Source: Algoriphagus halophilus
Lineage (GTDB): Bacteria > Bacteroidota > Bacteroidia > Cytophagales > Cyclobacteriaceae
Assembly: GCF_900129785.1 (NCBI RefSeq)
Contig: NZ_FSRC01000004.1
Location: 186,001 to 250,000 of the forward strand
DNA length: 64,000 nucleotides
Direction of reading: 5' to 3'
The notes under the pieces are model-generated. The model was not told the origin of the DNA. It searched no databases and saw only the letters and a list, made by a program, of their open reading frames with translations. Both the position numbers and the translations under genes were made by a program. The stretch's first letter is position 1, and every line of letters begins with the position of its first letter. This document shows positions 8,556 to 16,839 of this stretch, in pieces.

Positions 8556-10235
8556 TTAAAAAAAGCGGATTCCAGCCCGGAAACCCCACCAAAGCTGTGA
8601 TTTAATATCATCTCGGTAGTCTTGTTCAGAGATGATTTTTGGAGAAGTATAAGAAAATAATTCTGGATGATCTGAATACGAACTATCGAAAACTCTCCAA
8701 TTGATGCTAGGGCCTGCGAAGATTCCAACTTTATTGGCGAACTGATAATCCAATCCCAAATAGCCTCGGTTGATCAAGTTTAAGGCTTCCAAATTTCCTT
8801 TCAAAAGCTGCTGTGAACTCAATTCGATATTGAGAAATAACTTATTTACCAATTTGGGAGAGCTTCCTACTCCGTATCCGAATGCCCAAGTGACTGAATC
8901 TGCTCTTTCAGGTCTTACTCCAGCAAAAATCATATTATAAAACCCTCTCGTGCCTGTTCTCAATGAGATGTTTAAAGGCAACATTTCATCTGCTCCAATT
9001 TCCACTTTGTGGTATCCTTTTCTGACAAAACTGATCAGGCCAATGGGGATTCCGGAAGTGCTGTCTGAATAGTTGAATAAGCCCAATTGAAAGCCCTGGA
9101 CATTTTTGGCAATATTGAGGACAGCAGAGATTTGTCCGCCTTTTACATCATGATGCGTGTAATTGGTAACTCCTGCCAATTGTACTCCTTTTAGATCTGA
9201 GGTGATGATATTCAATACGCTTGCCGCTTGAACTCCAGAAACTGGACCCGAGGAAAAATTACCTATTCCTGCTGCTTGAAACCCTGTCACCGCATCTAGG
9301 TTGATATTGGTTAATCCAGCTACTTGGAATCCTTTTACCGTTCCGCCTACTTGGTTGAAAAGACCAGCAGCTTGAAAATATTGTACATTTCTGCGGTTGA
9401 TGTTAAAAAGTCCGCCCATTTCAGCTTTGTTGGTTCCACCTGAGAAACCTCCCAAAATATTGAGTGAAAAGTTATTGACTACAGATCCGCTTATTTTCCG
9501 GTTGGTTCCAATAAAAGGGACAAAAGATACCTGAAATCCACGGGATAAGGTGTCCTGAACATTTTCAAGGTTGGTAAAACCCACAGAATTGGAAGTCCAA
9601 GCCCAGAAATTTTTCATGGGTTCCGTGAGACTTCGGACAATCGGAGAGGCATTTTCACCTTCTGCCTTCAAAAAGATTTTTTGAAATCTGGAGTTTCTAC
9701 TTTCTACCAATAGCGTGTCAGCATAATCTTTTTTGTTGACGATCAACTGGAAATTTTCCTCCGCAGGATTTTTTACCTGAAATTGGAAAAAACCAAATTC
9801 ATCAGTAGTAGAAGATTGTAGGGTGATGGGGTTATACACCGTGGCATTTTTTATACGCTCTCCGGATTGTTCGTCCACCACATAACCACTGATGGTTATT
9901 TCTTTTTCAGCGGGAGGAGCTGGGGTCAATATTAGATAAACCCCTTTTTGTTTATAGTTGACTGCTCCATCAAAAACTTCTTCCAATACTTCCCTACAGG
10001 ATTGATCTGAAAAATTACCTGTAATATTTCTGTTGACATCCAGGGTAGAAGGACTGTAAGAAAATACCCCTCCCACCTCTTTAGAAAGCCTGTTTAGAAA
10101 CCCGTCCAATGGCTCCTCCTGTGCCTCAATGGTAACCCTTTTTTCCAGTAAAGATGTTTGCTGACCAACAATGGTATGGTAGCTGCCTAGCAACATTATG
10201 ATGGCTATAATAGGCCGGTAAAAGGTATGTCTCAT
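8556..10235 (-). CDS. STN + carboxypeptidase-regulatory-like + 16-residue-repeat outer-membrane protein (candidate surface-signal transducer)
   Basis: The product has 559 residues. Signal peptide to about residue 25; an STN domain (about 27-105, with TIEAQEEPLDGFLNRLSKE and the FSDQSCREVLEEVF helix); a carboxypeptidase-regulatory-like domain (about 112-192, ISGYVVDEQSGERIKNATV); then residues 274-384 as six 16-residue units and one of 15; and a barrel-like C-terminus ending GFRAGIRFF. STN domains in TonB transducers contact FecR-type anti-sigma factors. Here the STN is attached to a non-TonB, repeat-containing protein, directly downstream (9-bp gap) of fecR and the sigma gene. It is therefore the likely sensor of this signalling unit. 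No TonB plug or full-size receptor barrel is present. Confidence 0.8.
   Translation of the reverse strand: MRHTFYRPIIAIIMLLGSYHTIVGQQTSLLEKRVTIEAQEEPLDGFLNRLSKEVGGVFSYSPSTLDVNRNITGNFSDQSCREVLEEVFDGAVNYKQKGVYLILTPAPPAEKEITISGYVVDEQSGERIKNATVYNPITLQSSTTDEFGFFQFQVKNPAEENFQLIVNKKDYADTLLVESRNSRFQKIFLKAEGENASPIVRSLTEPMKNFWAWTSNSVGFTNLENVQDTLSRGFQVSFVPFIGTNRKISGSVVNNFSLNILGGFSGGTNKAEMGGLFNINRRNVQYFQAAGLFNQVGGTVKGFQVAGLTNINLDAVTGFQAAGIGNFSSGPVSGVQAASVLNIITSDLKGVQLAGVTNYTHHDVKGGQISAVLNIAKNVQGFQLGLFNYSDSTSGIPIGLISFVRKGYHKVEIGADEMLPLNISLRTGTRGFYNMIFAGVRPERADSVTWAFGYGVGSSPKLVNKLFLNIELSSQQLLKGNLEALNLINRGYLGLDYQFANKVGIFAGPSINWRVFDSSYSDHPELFSYTSPKIISEQDYRDDIKSQLWWGFRAGIRFF
9084..9416 (-). repeat. Seven coding repeat units (6 x 16 residues + 15)
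   Basis: Residues 274-384 of the STN protein. Units include AGLFNQVGGTVKGFQV, AGLTNINLDAVTGFQA and AGIGNFSSGPVSGVQA. Flanks and periodicity match the neighbouring paralogue, which has exactly two more units. Confidence 0.85.
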
Positions 10236-10244
10236 TTGAAAAAA

Positions 10245-11222
10245 TTAATTGCAGGCTGCTCCTGAAAGTACGATATCACTCCCGTTTCTTGTGATATCTA
10301 AATTAAGCGTTTCAGAAATAATAGACAAAATGGTGTCCAGGTCTTCATTTTCAAAATCGACAGTCAAGCGGCAGTTTCCAATGTTCCCTTCCAAAATAAT
10401 CTCAGTTTGATAAACTTCACTCAACTGGGCTACTACTGAAGCCAAATCCTGGTTGAAATAGGAAAAGGATTTTGTACTATATGAATCCACATTGGCATCT
10501 GCTTCTTCTTTCGAGAAATTGCCTGAGTTTTTGTTAAATGTCCCCTTTTCTCCTGCTAGAAGTTGAATTCCCTCGTTTGATTGTAAATACATCCTTACTT
10601 CCCCTTCCAAAACAGATACTTCTACCAAAGGACTAGTTGGGTAAGCCTTCACATTAAAGACTGTACCTATATCCTCAATAAATAATTCATTGACTTGAAC
10701 CTGCCATTTTACTTTTTTGTCCTCAGGAATGGAAATCAAGGATTCTCCGCTTAGTTTAATCAGCCCAGTTTTTTTACGCTCATTGTATTCTACACTTACC
10801 TCTGAATCCCGATTTAAAGAGAGTTGGGTTTGATCTGGAAGAATTTGCGTCTCCACTTGATTCTCGCTCAAATAAGTAAATTCTTCAGGAGCGGAAAGCT
10901 GTTGATATATCAAGAAAGATACTGCGCATATGAGGATCAAACTGGCAGCAATCCTCCATGGAGTAAAGAAAATTTGCTTTCCTTTTTTAGGCGGGTGGAT
11001 TTTTGGCTGAATTTTACTCCAGGCAAGGTCTGCGTCAAACTGCTGGTCGGAACCTAGATTTGCTTTTTGAAAAATCAATAATTCATCATCCAGCACTTTT
11101 TGATTCTCCTCCGATAGGGCGCACCATTCCTTCAGTTCTTTTTCTTCTGAAAGACTGATTTCACCAACTATGTATTTGGCGATAAGGCTGTCAATATAGA
11201 ATTCTTCCTGCTCGCTCATCAT
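10245..11222 (-). CDS. FecR-family anti-sigma factor
   Basis: A 325-residue inner-membrane anti-sigma factor or sigma regulator. It has a cytoplasmic N-terminal region with IAKYIVGEISLSEEKELKEW (about 14-33), one membrane segment (about residues 89-108), a periplasmic FecR domain (about 115-215, with the VSVLEGEV pattern) and a C-terminal DUF4974-like domain (about 250-325, FSYFNQDLASVVAQLSEVY). This is the standard Bacteroidota FecR layout. The ATG overlaps the sigma stop codon in ATGATGA, so the two are translationally coupled; the second ATG at 11219 is an alternative start. It is expected to bind the ECF sigma factor in the cytoplasm and the STN domain of the next gene product in the periplasm. 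Confidence 0.9.
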   Translation of the reverse strand: MMSEQEEFYIDSLIAKYIVGEISLSEEKELKEWCALSEENQKVLDDELLIFQKANLGSDQQFDADLAWSKIQPKIHPPKKGKQIFFTPWRIAASLILICAVSFLIYQQLSAPEEFTYLSENQVETQILPDQTQLSLNRDSEVSVEYNERKKTGLIKLSGESLISIPEDKKVKWQVQVNELFIEDIGTVFNVKAYPTSPLVEVSVLEGEVRMYLQSNEGIQLLAGEKGTFNKNSGNFSKEEADANVDSYSTKSFSYFNQDLASVVAQLSEVYQTEIILEGNIGNCRLTVDFENEDLDTILSIISETLNLDITRNGSDIVLSGAACN

Positions 11223-11797
11223 TCTAATATGATATGAAGTAGTAGGGCAATCAAAGGAAGGTATTCCTGCAACTGGGCCCGCATGAGTTTCAGTGCTTTT
11301 CCCATTTGATTTTCTACTGTTTTAATCGATAAATTTAATTGATCAGCAATCTCTTGGTATTTCAACTCCTCAAATCTACTCATGGTGAATATTAACCGAC
11401 ATTGTTGGGGTAAGGATTGAAGTGCAAGGGCAATTTTTTCCTCCAATTCTCCTTTCAAGGTGCTTTGATCAGAAGCTTCACTATGCTGTTCTCCCTGTTG
11501 GATTATCATATCTCCATAATTCTTCTTGACCTTCTGATGCTTGATCTCATTGAGACAGGCATTTCGGATAATCTGATAGAGATAGGATTTGACCGAACTT
11601 TGGATGGAAATGTTTTCTCTTTTTTCCCAAAGCTTGATAAAGCAGGATTGTACTACTTCTTCGGCATCAGCAGGATCTTCCAGATAGGAATTCGCATAGC
11701 GACATAAGGGCTGATAATATTCTTTAAATAACATCTCCAGTGCTTTTTCATCACCTGACTTGATCGACTGAAAAATCATTTGATCGCTTGTTTGCAT
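11219..11797 (-). CDS. ECF RNA polymerase sigma factor (sigma-70 family, Bacteroidota expansion type)
   Basis: A 192-residue extracytoplasmic-function sigma factor. Region 2 spans about residues 20-85, with DPADAEEVVQSCFIKLWEKR for core binding and -10 recognition. Region 4 spans about 125-175, with LPQQCRLIFTMSRFEELKYQ and the helix-turn-helix YQEIADQLNLSIKTVENQM for -35 recognition. It is the first gene of the operon sigma-fecR-STN protein. ATG 11797 is the first ATG in frame; a TTG at 11821 would add eight residues. The shared box pair upstream of this gene and of the 7279-8475 gene suggests autoregulation. Confidence 0.92.
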   Translation of the reverse strand: MQTSDQMIFQSIKSGDEKALEMLFKEYYQPLCRYANSYLEDPADAEEVVQSCFIKLWEKRENISIQSSVKSYLYQIIRNACLNEIKHQKVKKNYGDMIIQQGEQHSEASDQSTLKGELEEKIALALQSLPQQCRLIFTMSRFEELKYQEIADQLNLSIKTVENQMGKALKLMRAQLQEYLPLIALLLHIILE

Positions 11798-11848
11798 GGA
11801 GGCATTTTGCTGTTCATGCAAGATAAGGTTTTGAATGGTTTTTATAAA

Positions 11849-11879
11849 TAGGACAACTCAGAAGAAGCTTACCCCTATG
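11849..11879 (-). promoter_or_regulatory. Putative autoregulated ECF-sigma promoter
   Basis: Minus strand: CATAGGGG (11879-11872), 15 bases, TTGTCCTA (11856-11849), about 51 bases before the sigma ATG. Two T-tracts lie directly upstream, like an UP element. Boxes and spacer length match those at 8499-8529 exactly except for the variable base in TTGTCnTA. Confidence 0.65.
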
Positions 11880-11912
11880 TAGATTTCAAAAAAAAGTAAA
11901 AAAACTGTGAGC

Positions 11913-12605
11913 TTACTCAAATACTGCCACTGCCCTTACAGGAGACCCTGTACCACCTTTGATTTTTAAAGGCAAAGCTATAAAACGAAACCTCCCTCTA
12001 CCTACGAGTTGATCTAAATTGATCATATTCTCATAATGTGTAAAGCCCAATTCTCCACAGATATGATGCACCTCTTTATTGGTGATTTTAGGAATACCAG
12101 GAGACATGGTCTCCACTCCAAATGCAGCAATTTTTTGATCGCCTAACCATCGAGTAGCTTCCTCTGTTAATCCTGGCCCTTTCCCCCAATTCTCTGTTTG
12201 GTAGTATTTCCGGTAATGATCTGTATAAAGTAAAACTGTATCCCCTTTCTTGATCTGAAGATCGCTTTTTTCTAAAGCAGCTATTAAATCTTGGGTACTG
12301 ATTAATTCTTGAAGGCCTTTGTGGGAAAGGTCCAAGCAGACCCCCTCCGTGTAAAACATGGATAAGGGCATCCTGTCAATGGAACCACTCGAAAATTCTC
12401 TACCCATATGGTTGAGCGCATCTACATGCGTTCCGGTATGTTCACTCATTTCCAGATTTAATACACTGGGTGTTTGGGTGCTAGGATTCTCAATTTTATC
12501 CCATTGCTCATGAGTGGAATAGGTAGATATAGTTACAGGGGGTAGGGAATGGTAGGTTGGCATTCCCGAATAGATTTCCTGCGATAAGTCAATAATTTCA
12601 GCCAT
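11913..12605 (-). CDS. Cyclase-family metal-dependent hydrolase (kynurenine formamidase-like)
   Basis: The product has 230 residues. It carries the metal-binding signature of the cyclase/KynB family as HTGTHVDALNH at residues 56-66; the usual Pro of HxGTHxDxPxH is Leu here. The N-terminus IIDLSQEIYSGMPTYHSLP and the later segment FGVETMSPGI are also typical. Members hydrolyse formylkynurenine or related amides, or isatin; no tryptophan-degradation gene is adjacent, so the substrate stays open. There is no signal peptide and the protein is cytoplasmic. ATG 12605 is chosen over an upstream TTG (12620). Confidence 0.8.
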   Translation of the reverse strand: MAEIIDLSQEIYSGMPTYHSLPPVTISTYSTHEQWDKIENPSTQTPSVLNLEMSEHTGTHVDALNHMGREFSSGSIDRMPLSMFYTEGVCLDLSHKGLQELISTQDLIAALEKSDLQIKKGDTVLLYTDHYRKYYQTENWGKGPGLTEEATRWLGDQKIAAFGVETMSPGIPKITNKEVHHICGELGFTHYENMINLDQLVGRGRFRFIALPLKIKGGTGSPVRAVAVFE

Positions 12606-12671
12606 AAAAATAGTTTTCAATAAAAAAGATTTACCACAGTAAAGGTTCCCGGAATTCTATATTAATTAGCA

Positions 12672-14465
12672 TTAGTTCATAGGGATTAACCGCACTTCTA
12701 GCTTTTGCTTTTGATCAGGGGAAAGTGTGGTTTCAAATCCTATTAAAATCATTCCCTCATTCGTTTCTTCTCCTTTTGCAGTGGGATTGACAGGGTACAA
12801 TTGAAGTTGGGCGTTTTTGGGATAAATCACTTCCAATTTTAATTTTTCTTCTCCTTTAGATATGATTGCTTGGTTCTTCCCATTGAATCTTATTGCATCA
12901 TATGTCATCATTCCCCATCGAACTTTGGAGATATCGCTATTATTTTGAATTTCATCTACAATTCTTACTTCTCTTCCTTTTTTGATCAGGGTGGTTCTTT
13001 CGGCGCTTTTTAGGTGGTTTTCATACACTTCGGAAAGATCCAAAGAAGTGGATTTCAGGCTCTTTTTATCTTTTACTTTGAGTATTTCAGCCTTTCCATG
13101 AATGTTTTGAAGGGCGCTGTCCACTACCAAGGTATTGTGGGAATAATTAGTATACCGGAATACAGACCAGCGCTCACCATCCTGCTCACCATCCCAAATA
13201 TTGACTCCCTGAGATTCCAATGCGTTGTAATCATTCATGCCTAGGTCTATTGCCCATCTTACTCCCTTGGCATCCATGACAAAACTCCCGATATCCATAT
13301 GACCGTGACTTACTTCGGGTGAACCGGCTTTGGTACCTACATAAATAGCATCTTTGGTCCAGCCACTTCTTTGGAAACTGACGGGGTTTTCACCATTCCC
13401 AGTCCAGGTCAATTGGTCCGGAGTAGGGATAACTGTGGTATCCAATTCTGAAAGCCAGATCATTAAGAATATGAAAAAACGATTCGAAGTATTCGCCGGA
13501 TCCAAGGTTCTCTTTTGATCCAAAAATTCCTGAAGCAAGGGAATCTGTTTAAATAGCAAACTAGGTTGCTGGGTCTTGGAAGCAAACCAATACATCCCTG
13601 CTGACATCACCTCACTTTGTCTGGAATCAGAATAGTTGAAGCTACCCGTAGGTCCATGAGCATGTAGAAAATAATTCCCGGTTTTCAAAAAACCTTCAGA
13701 AACAGGCAACCCCAATTCTGGATGCTTTTTCCGAAATGCATCAAGGTAAAGCACATGAAAGGTGGTGCCATATTCCCAATAGGAAGTGCCTTCAGGATAA
13801 GCTCCATCCGGATTGTATTGGGCTTCTGGAATATGGATTTTTTCTTCCGATCTAGCTAGAATCTCTTTGGCCAATTCAGGATAATAATCTGACACAGCCC
13901 AGGCTCCTACAGCGAGGGAAGCATGGCAGACCTGATTCCAATTATTCGTAGTGTTGATCCACCAATAATCTTCAGCCAAGGATGGTTTTAGTCCTTTCTC
14001 CACAATGGCTTCTCTTATTTTTTGTGCTGATTCCTCGGATAAGTCTACATGTACCCAGTCATAACCAATCCCCATGGCCATGGTCATTTCTGCTACATCC
14101 AAAAAATGTGAAGGATTCCAATCCTGAAAATCAGCCGCTGCCAATAGATTTTTTTCTACTGCCTTTAAGTATTTTTCATCACCAGTAAGCTGAAAGGCAT
14201 AGCCAAGATAAGTGATCCGCTTCAAATATGCCCGACTTACACTTAATAACCTCCTTCCGGTCAATTCACGGGGTAAAGTAGGTAAAGCCGCAACTCCATC
14301 TGCCACTTTCAAAAATTCAATCTGAACCGCTTGAAGAAACGGGGTGTTGGTTTTAGGATTTTTTGAAATGAACAGAGAAGGACTTGTCTTTTGAGCTATT
14401 GAGGGAGTAGTAGAAATCAAAAAAAGAAAGAGTAAAAGAAATCTACTAAAATAGGATAGAGACAT
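12672..14465 (-). CDS. Secreted heparinase II/III-family (alginate lyase-like) protein
   Basis: A 597-residue protein with a signal peptide ending STTPSIAQ. The N-terminal half is an (alpha/alpha) toroid-like helical region with NTTNNWNQVCHASL and PDGAYPEGTSYWEYG, motifs seen in heparinase II/III and alginate-lyase-like proteins, where Asn, Tyr and His residues catalyse beta-elimination. The C-terminal half contains GHMDIGSFVMDAKGVRWAIDLG, the heparinase II/III beta-sandwich signature with its metal/active-site His. The likely role is cleavage of an acidic polysaccharide in the periplasm. It is divergent from a GH127 glycosidase, but no SusCD pair is present, so this is not a canonical polysaccharide utilisation locus. 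Confidence 0.8.
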   Translation of the reverse strand: MSLSYFSRFLLLFLFLISTTPSIAQKTSPSLFISKNPKTNTPFLQAVQIEFLKVADGVAALPTLPRELTGRRLLSVSRAYLKRITYLGYAFQLTGDEKYLKAVEKNLLAAADFQDWNPSHFLDVAEMTMAMGIGYDWVHVDLSEESAQKIREAIVEKGLKPSLAEDYWWINTTNNWNQVCHASLAVGAWAVSDYYPELAKEILARSEEKIHIPEAQYNPDGAYPEGTSYWEYGTTFHVLYLDAFRKKHPELGLPVSEGFLKTGNYFLHAHGPTGSFNYSDSRQSEVMSAGMYWFASKTQQPSLLFKQIPLLQEFLDQKRTLDPANTSNRFFIFLMIWLSELDTTVIPTPDQLTWTGNGENPVSFQRSGWTKDAIYVGTKAGSPEVSHGHMDIGSFVMDAKGVRWAIDLGMNDYNALESQGVNIWDGEQDGERWSVFRYTNYSHNTLVVDSALQNIHGKAEILKVKDKKSLKSTSLDLSEVYENHLKSAERTTLIKKGREVRIVDEIQNNSDISKVRWGMMTYDAIRFNGKNQAIISKGEEKLKLEVIYPKNAQLQLYPVNPTAKGEETNEGMILIGFETTLSPDQKQKLEVRLIPMN

Positions 14466-14634
14466 GGCGATCTAAGTTAGAGGAGTACCCAAATTATCTT
14501 ATGTTTTACATCTCTACAAACAAAGGATGCAAGATTTTGAGGAGATTTACGAAATGGATTTCTTTGGATGGTAAGAGGATGGTCTCTGAGAAATGTATAT
14601 TTATATTAGAATGAAACCAACCTTTCAAAGATCA

Positions 14635-16743
14635 ATGCGAAAAGACTTTTACTTCAGATGGTCAATTTTTCTTTTAATCAGCCTAGGGTTACTCTCTTGT
14701 AGCTCTGAAAATCCCCAGGAGTCGACCACCTTACAGGCCCATTATTTAAGCAATCGCGCTCCTTTGAAACCAAATCCCTATCTGGAACTTCCTCTGGGAA
14801 GTATTAAACCCAATGGTTGGCTAAAGGAGCAATTGGAAAGAATGGCGAGTGGGATGACTGGAAATCTGGATACCGTGTATCCCGAAGTAGTAGGAGAGCG
14901 AAATGGCTGGTTAGGAGGTGATGGTGACGGTTGGGAGCGAGGACCTTATTGGATTGATGGCTTGCTACCTTTGGCATTTATTTTAGACGATGATGAATTG
15001 AGGGAAAAAGCTATGAAGTGGGTGAATTGGACATTGACCCATCAAGCGGAAAGTGGGTATATTGGACCTGTTCCATTTGAGGAAGACCCTACTCCGGAAG
15101 CAGGTATCCAAAAAGGGCCAAGGAAAGATTGGTGGCCAAAGATGGTGATGCTTAAGATTTTAAAACAATATTATCAAGCAACCCATGATGCCCGCGTGAT
15201 CGAGGTGCTTACCAAGTATTTTCATTATCAGTTAAACGAATTGCCTTCTCATCCTCTGGATGAACTTTCGTTTTGGGCCAATCGAAGGGCTGGGGACAAC
15301 TTGGAAGTGATCTATTGGTTGTACAATATCACTGGTGATCAAAAGTTACTGGATCTTGGAGAGTTGGTTCAGGAGCAAACATTTCCTTGGCAGCAGGTAT
15401 TCGAAAGTGAGCCCAATGACTATGTTTTTGCGGATATATGGGAATATAATCAAGGCAAAAGATACCCTTATGACGCTACTGAAATCTCTCGATTGAATTT
15501 AGCTCAAGTTCCAGGCTTACATACAGTCAATGTGGCGCAAGGTCTAAAACAGCCTGTGGTTTATTATCAGAAATCAGGCGATCCCAGTGCAGTGAACTCG
15601 GTTAAGAATGCGTTGGCAATGCTCAAAAAATATCACGGGCAGCCTCAAGGAATGTATGGAGGGGATGAACCCCTTCATGGGAATAGCCCGGTTCAAGGAA
15701 TTGAATTTTGCTCGATTTCTGAGGAAATGTTTTCGTTGGAGACTATCCTGAAAATTACGGGAGATGCCAGTTTTGCAGATCTATTAGAAAAAATTACTTA
15801 CAATGCCTTACCGACCCAAGCCTCTGATGATTTTACTAGCCGTCAATATTTTCAGGCTGCAAACCAAGTAGTTCTTTCAGACGAGATGGATTACTCTTAT
15901 GAGACGGAGCATCACGGGGGGACTGATTTTGTATTTGGGGAGCTGACTGGTTATCCTTGCTGCACGACGAATATGCATCAATCTTGGCCTAAGTTTGTCC
16001 AGAATCTATTTTATGCTACTCCTGATGCGGGGGTTGCCGCTTTGTTGTACGCACCAAGTTCTGTAGAACTATTGGTAGGAAACGGAGAGAGATTACAAAT
16101 AAAAGAAACAACCGGTTTTCCTTTTCGAGAATCTATTCAATTTGAGTTGAACCTTTCTGCTACCTCCGATTTTCCATTTCATTTAAGAATTCCAAGCTGG
16201 GCGGTAAATCCGACAATACTTATTAATGGGGAGTCGGTCGCGTTTGAAAATAAAAATGGAATCGCAATCATTCAGAGAACATGGCAGGATGGAGACCAAG
16301 TGGAGCTCAATTTACCCATGCAATTAAAATCTTCGACTTGGTATGAAGGAATGGTGGCAATAGAACGTGGTCCACTGGTCTACAGTTTGAAAATAGAGGG
16401 AGAAACGAAAACAAAAGATAGAAATGATAGATTCCGGGCCTTTCAGGAGGTCTATCCTCTAGATCCCTGGAATTATGGATTAAAAGAGTCCACTTTGAAT
16501 GATTTGGAAAGTTCTGTGAAAGTGCAAGAAAACCCCTGGGATGGCAGTTATCCTTGGAACCTTGAAAACGCCCCAATTCAATTGACTTTACCAGCATATC
16601 AGATTCCTTCTTGGAAATTGATCAATCAAGCATCCACTGACTTAAACCTTGAAAATCTGGGCGAGGGTCGAGAGGTAGTTTTAGTACCCTACGGGACCAC
16701 GACACTTCGAATTACGGAGTTCCCTTTGATAAAATCAGAATGA
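14635..16743 (+). CDS. GH127-family glycosidase lipoprotein (beta-L-arabinofuranosidase-like)
   Basis: About 702 residues; a lipoprotein signal ends LGLLSC (Cys22). The catalytic domain carries the GH127 signature residues: E357-x-C359 within IEFCSISEE and the pair C442-C443 within YPCCTTNMHQSW. In characterised GH127 enzymes these bind zinc and supply the cysteine nucleophile. The glutamate in GGDEPL, about 12 residues before E357, is a candidate acid/base. A beta-sandwich region follows, with HLRIPSWA and VELNLPM. Prediction: release of terminal beta-L-arabinofuranose or a related sugar at the cell envelope. ATGs at 14593 and 14611 are also in frame; 14635 gives the best lipoprotein signal. 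Confidence 0.85.
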   Translation: MRKDFYFRWSIFLLISLGLLSCSSENPQESTTLQAHYLSNRAPLKPNPYLELPLGSIKPNGWLKEQLERMASGMTGNLDTVYPEVVGERNGWLGGDGDGWERGPYWIDGLLPLAFILDDDELREKAMKWVNWTLTHQAESGYIGPVPFEEDPTPEAGIQKGPRKDWWPKMVMLKILKQYYQATHDARVIEVLTKYFHYQLNELPSHPLDELSFWANRRAGDNLEVIYWLYNITGDQKLLDLGELVQEQTFPWQQVFESEPNDYVFADIWEYNQGKRYPYDATEISRLNLAQVPGLHTVNVAQGLKQPVVYYQKSGDPSAVNSVKNALAMLKKYHGQPQGMYGGDEPLHGNSPVQGIEFCSISEEMFSLETILKITGDASFADLLEKITYNALPTQASDDFTSRQYFQAANQVVLSDEMDYSYETEHHGGTDFVFGELTGYPCCTTNMHQSWPKFVQNLFYATPDAGVAALLYAPSSVELLVGNGERLQIKETTGFPFRESIQFELNLSATSDFPFHLRIPSWAVNPTILINGESVAFENKNGIAIIQRTWQDGDQVELNLPMQLKSSTWYEGMVAIERGPLVYSLKIEGETKTKDRNDRFRAFQEVYPLDPWNYGLKESTLNDLESSVKVQENPWDGSYPWNLENAPIQLTLPAYQIPSWKLINQASTDLNLENLGEGREVVLVPYGTTTLRITEFPLIKSE

Positions 16744-16839
16744 ATTGGGAAAGAGTAATCTGGAATCATGGCCATTCCTATAATTGCCTTGTTTTTTAAA
16801 CCGAATTCCCAGTATATTTTATCTTTAACTGAAATTGCA

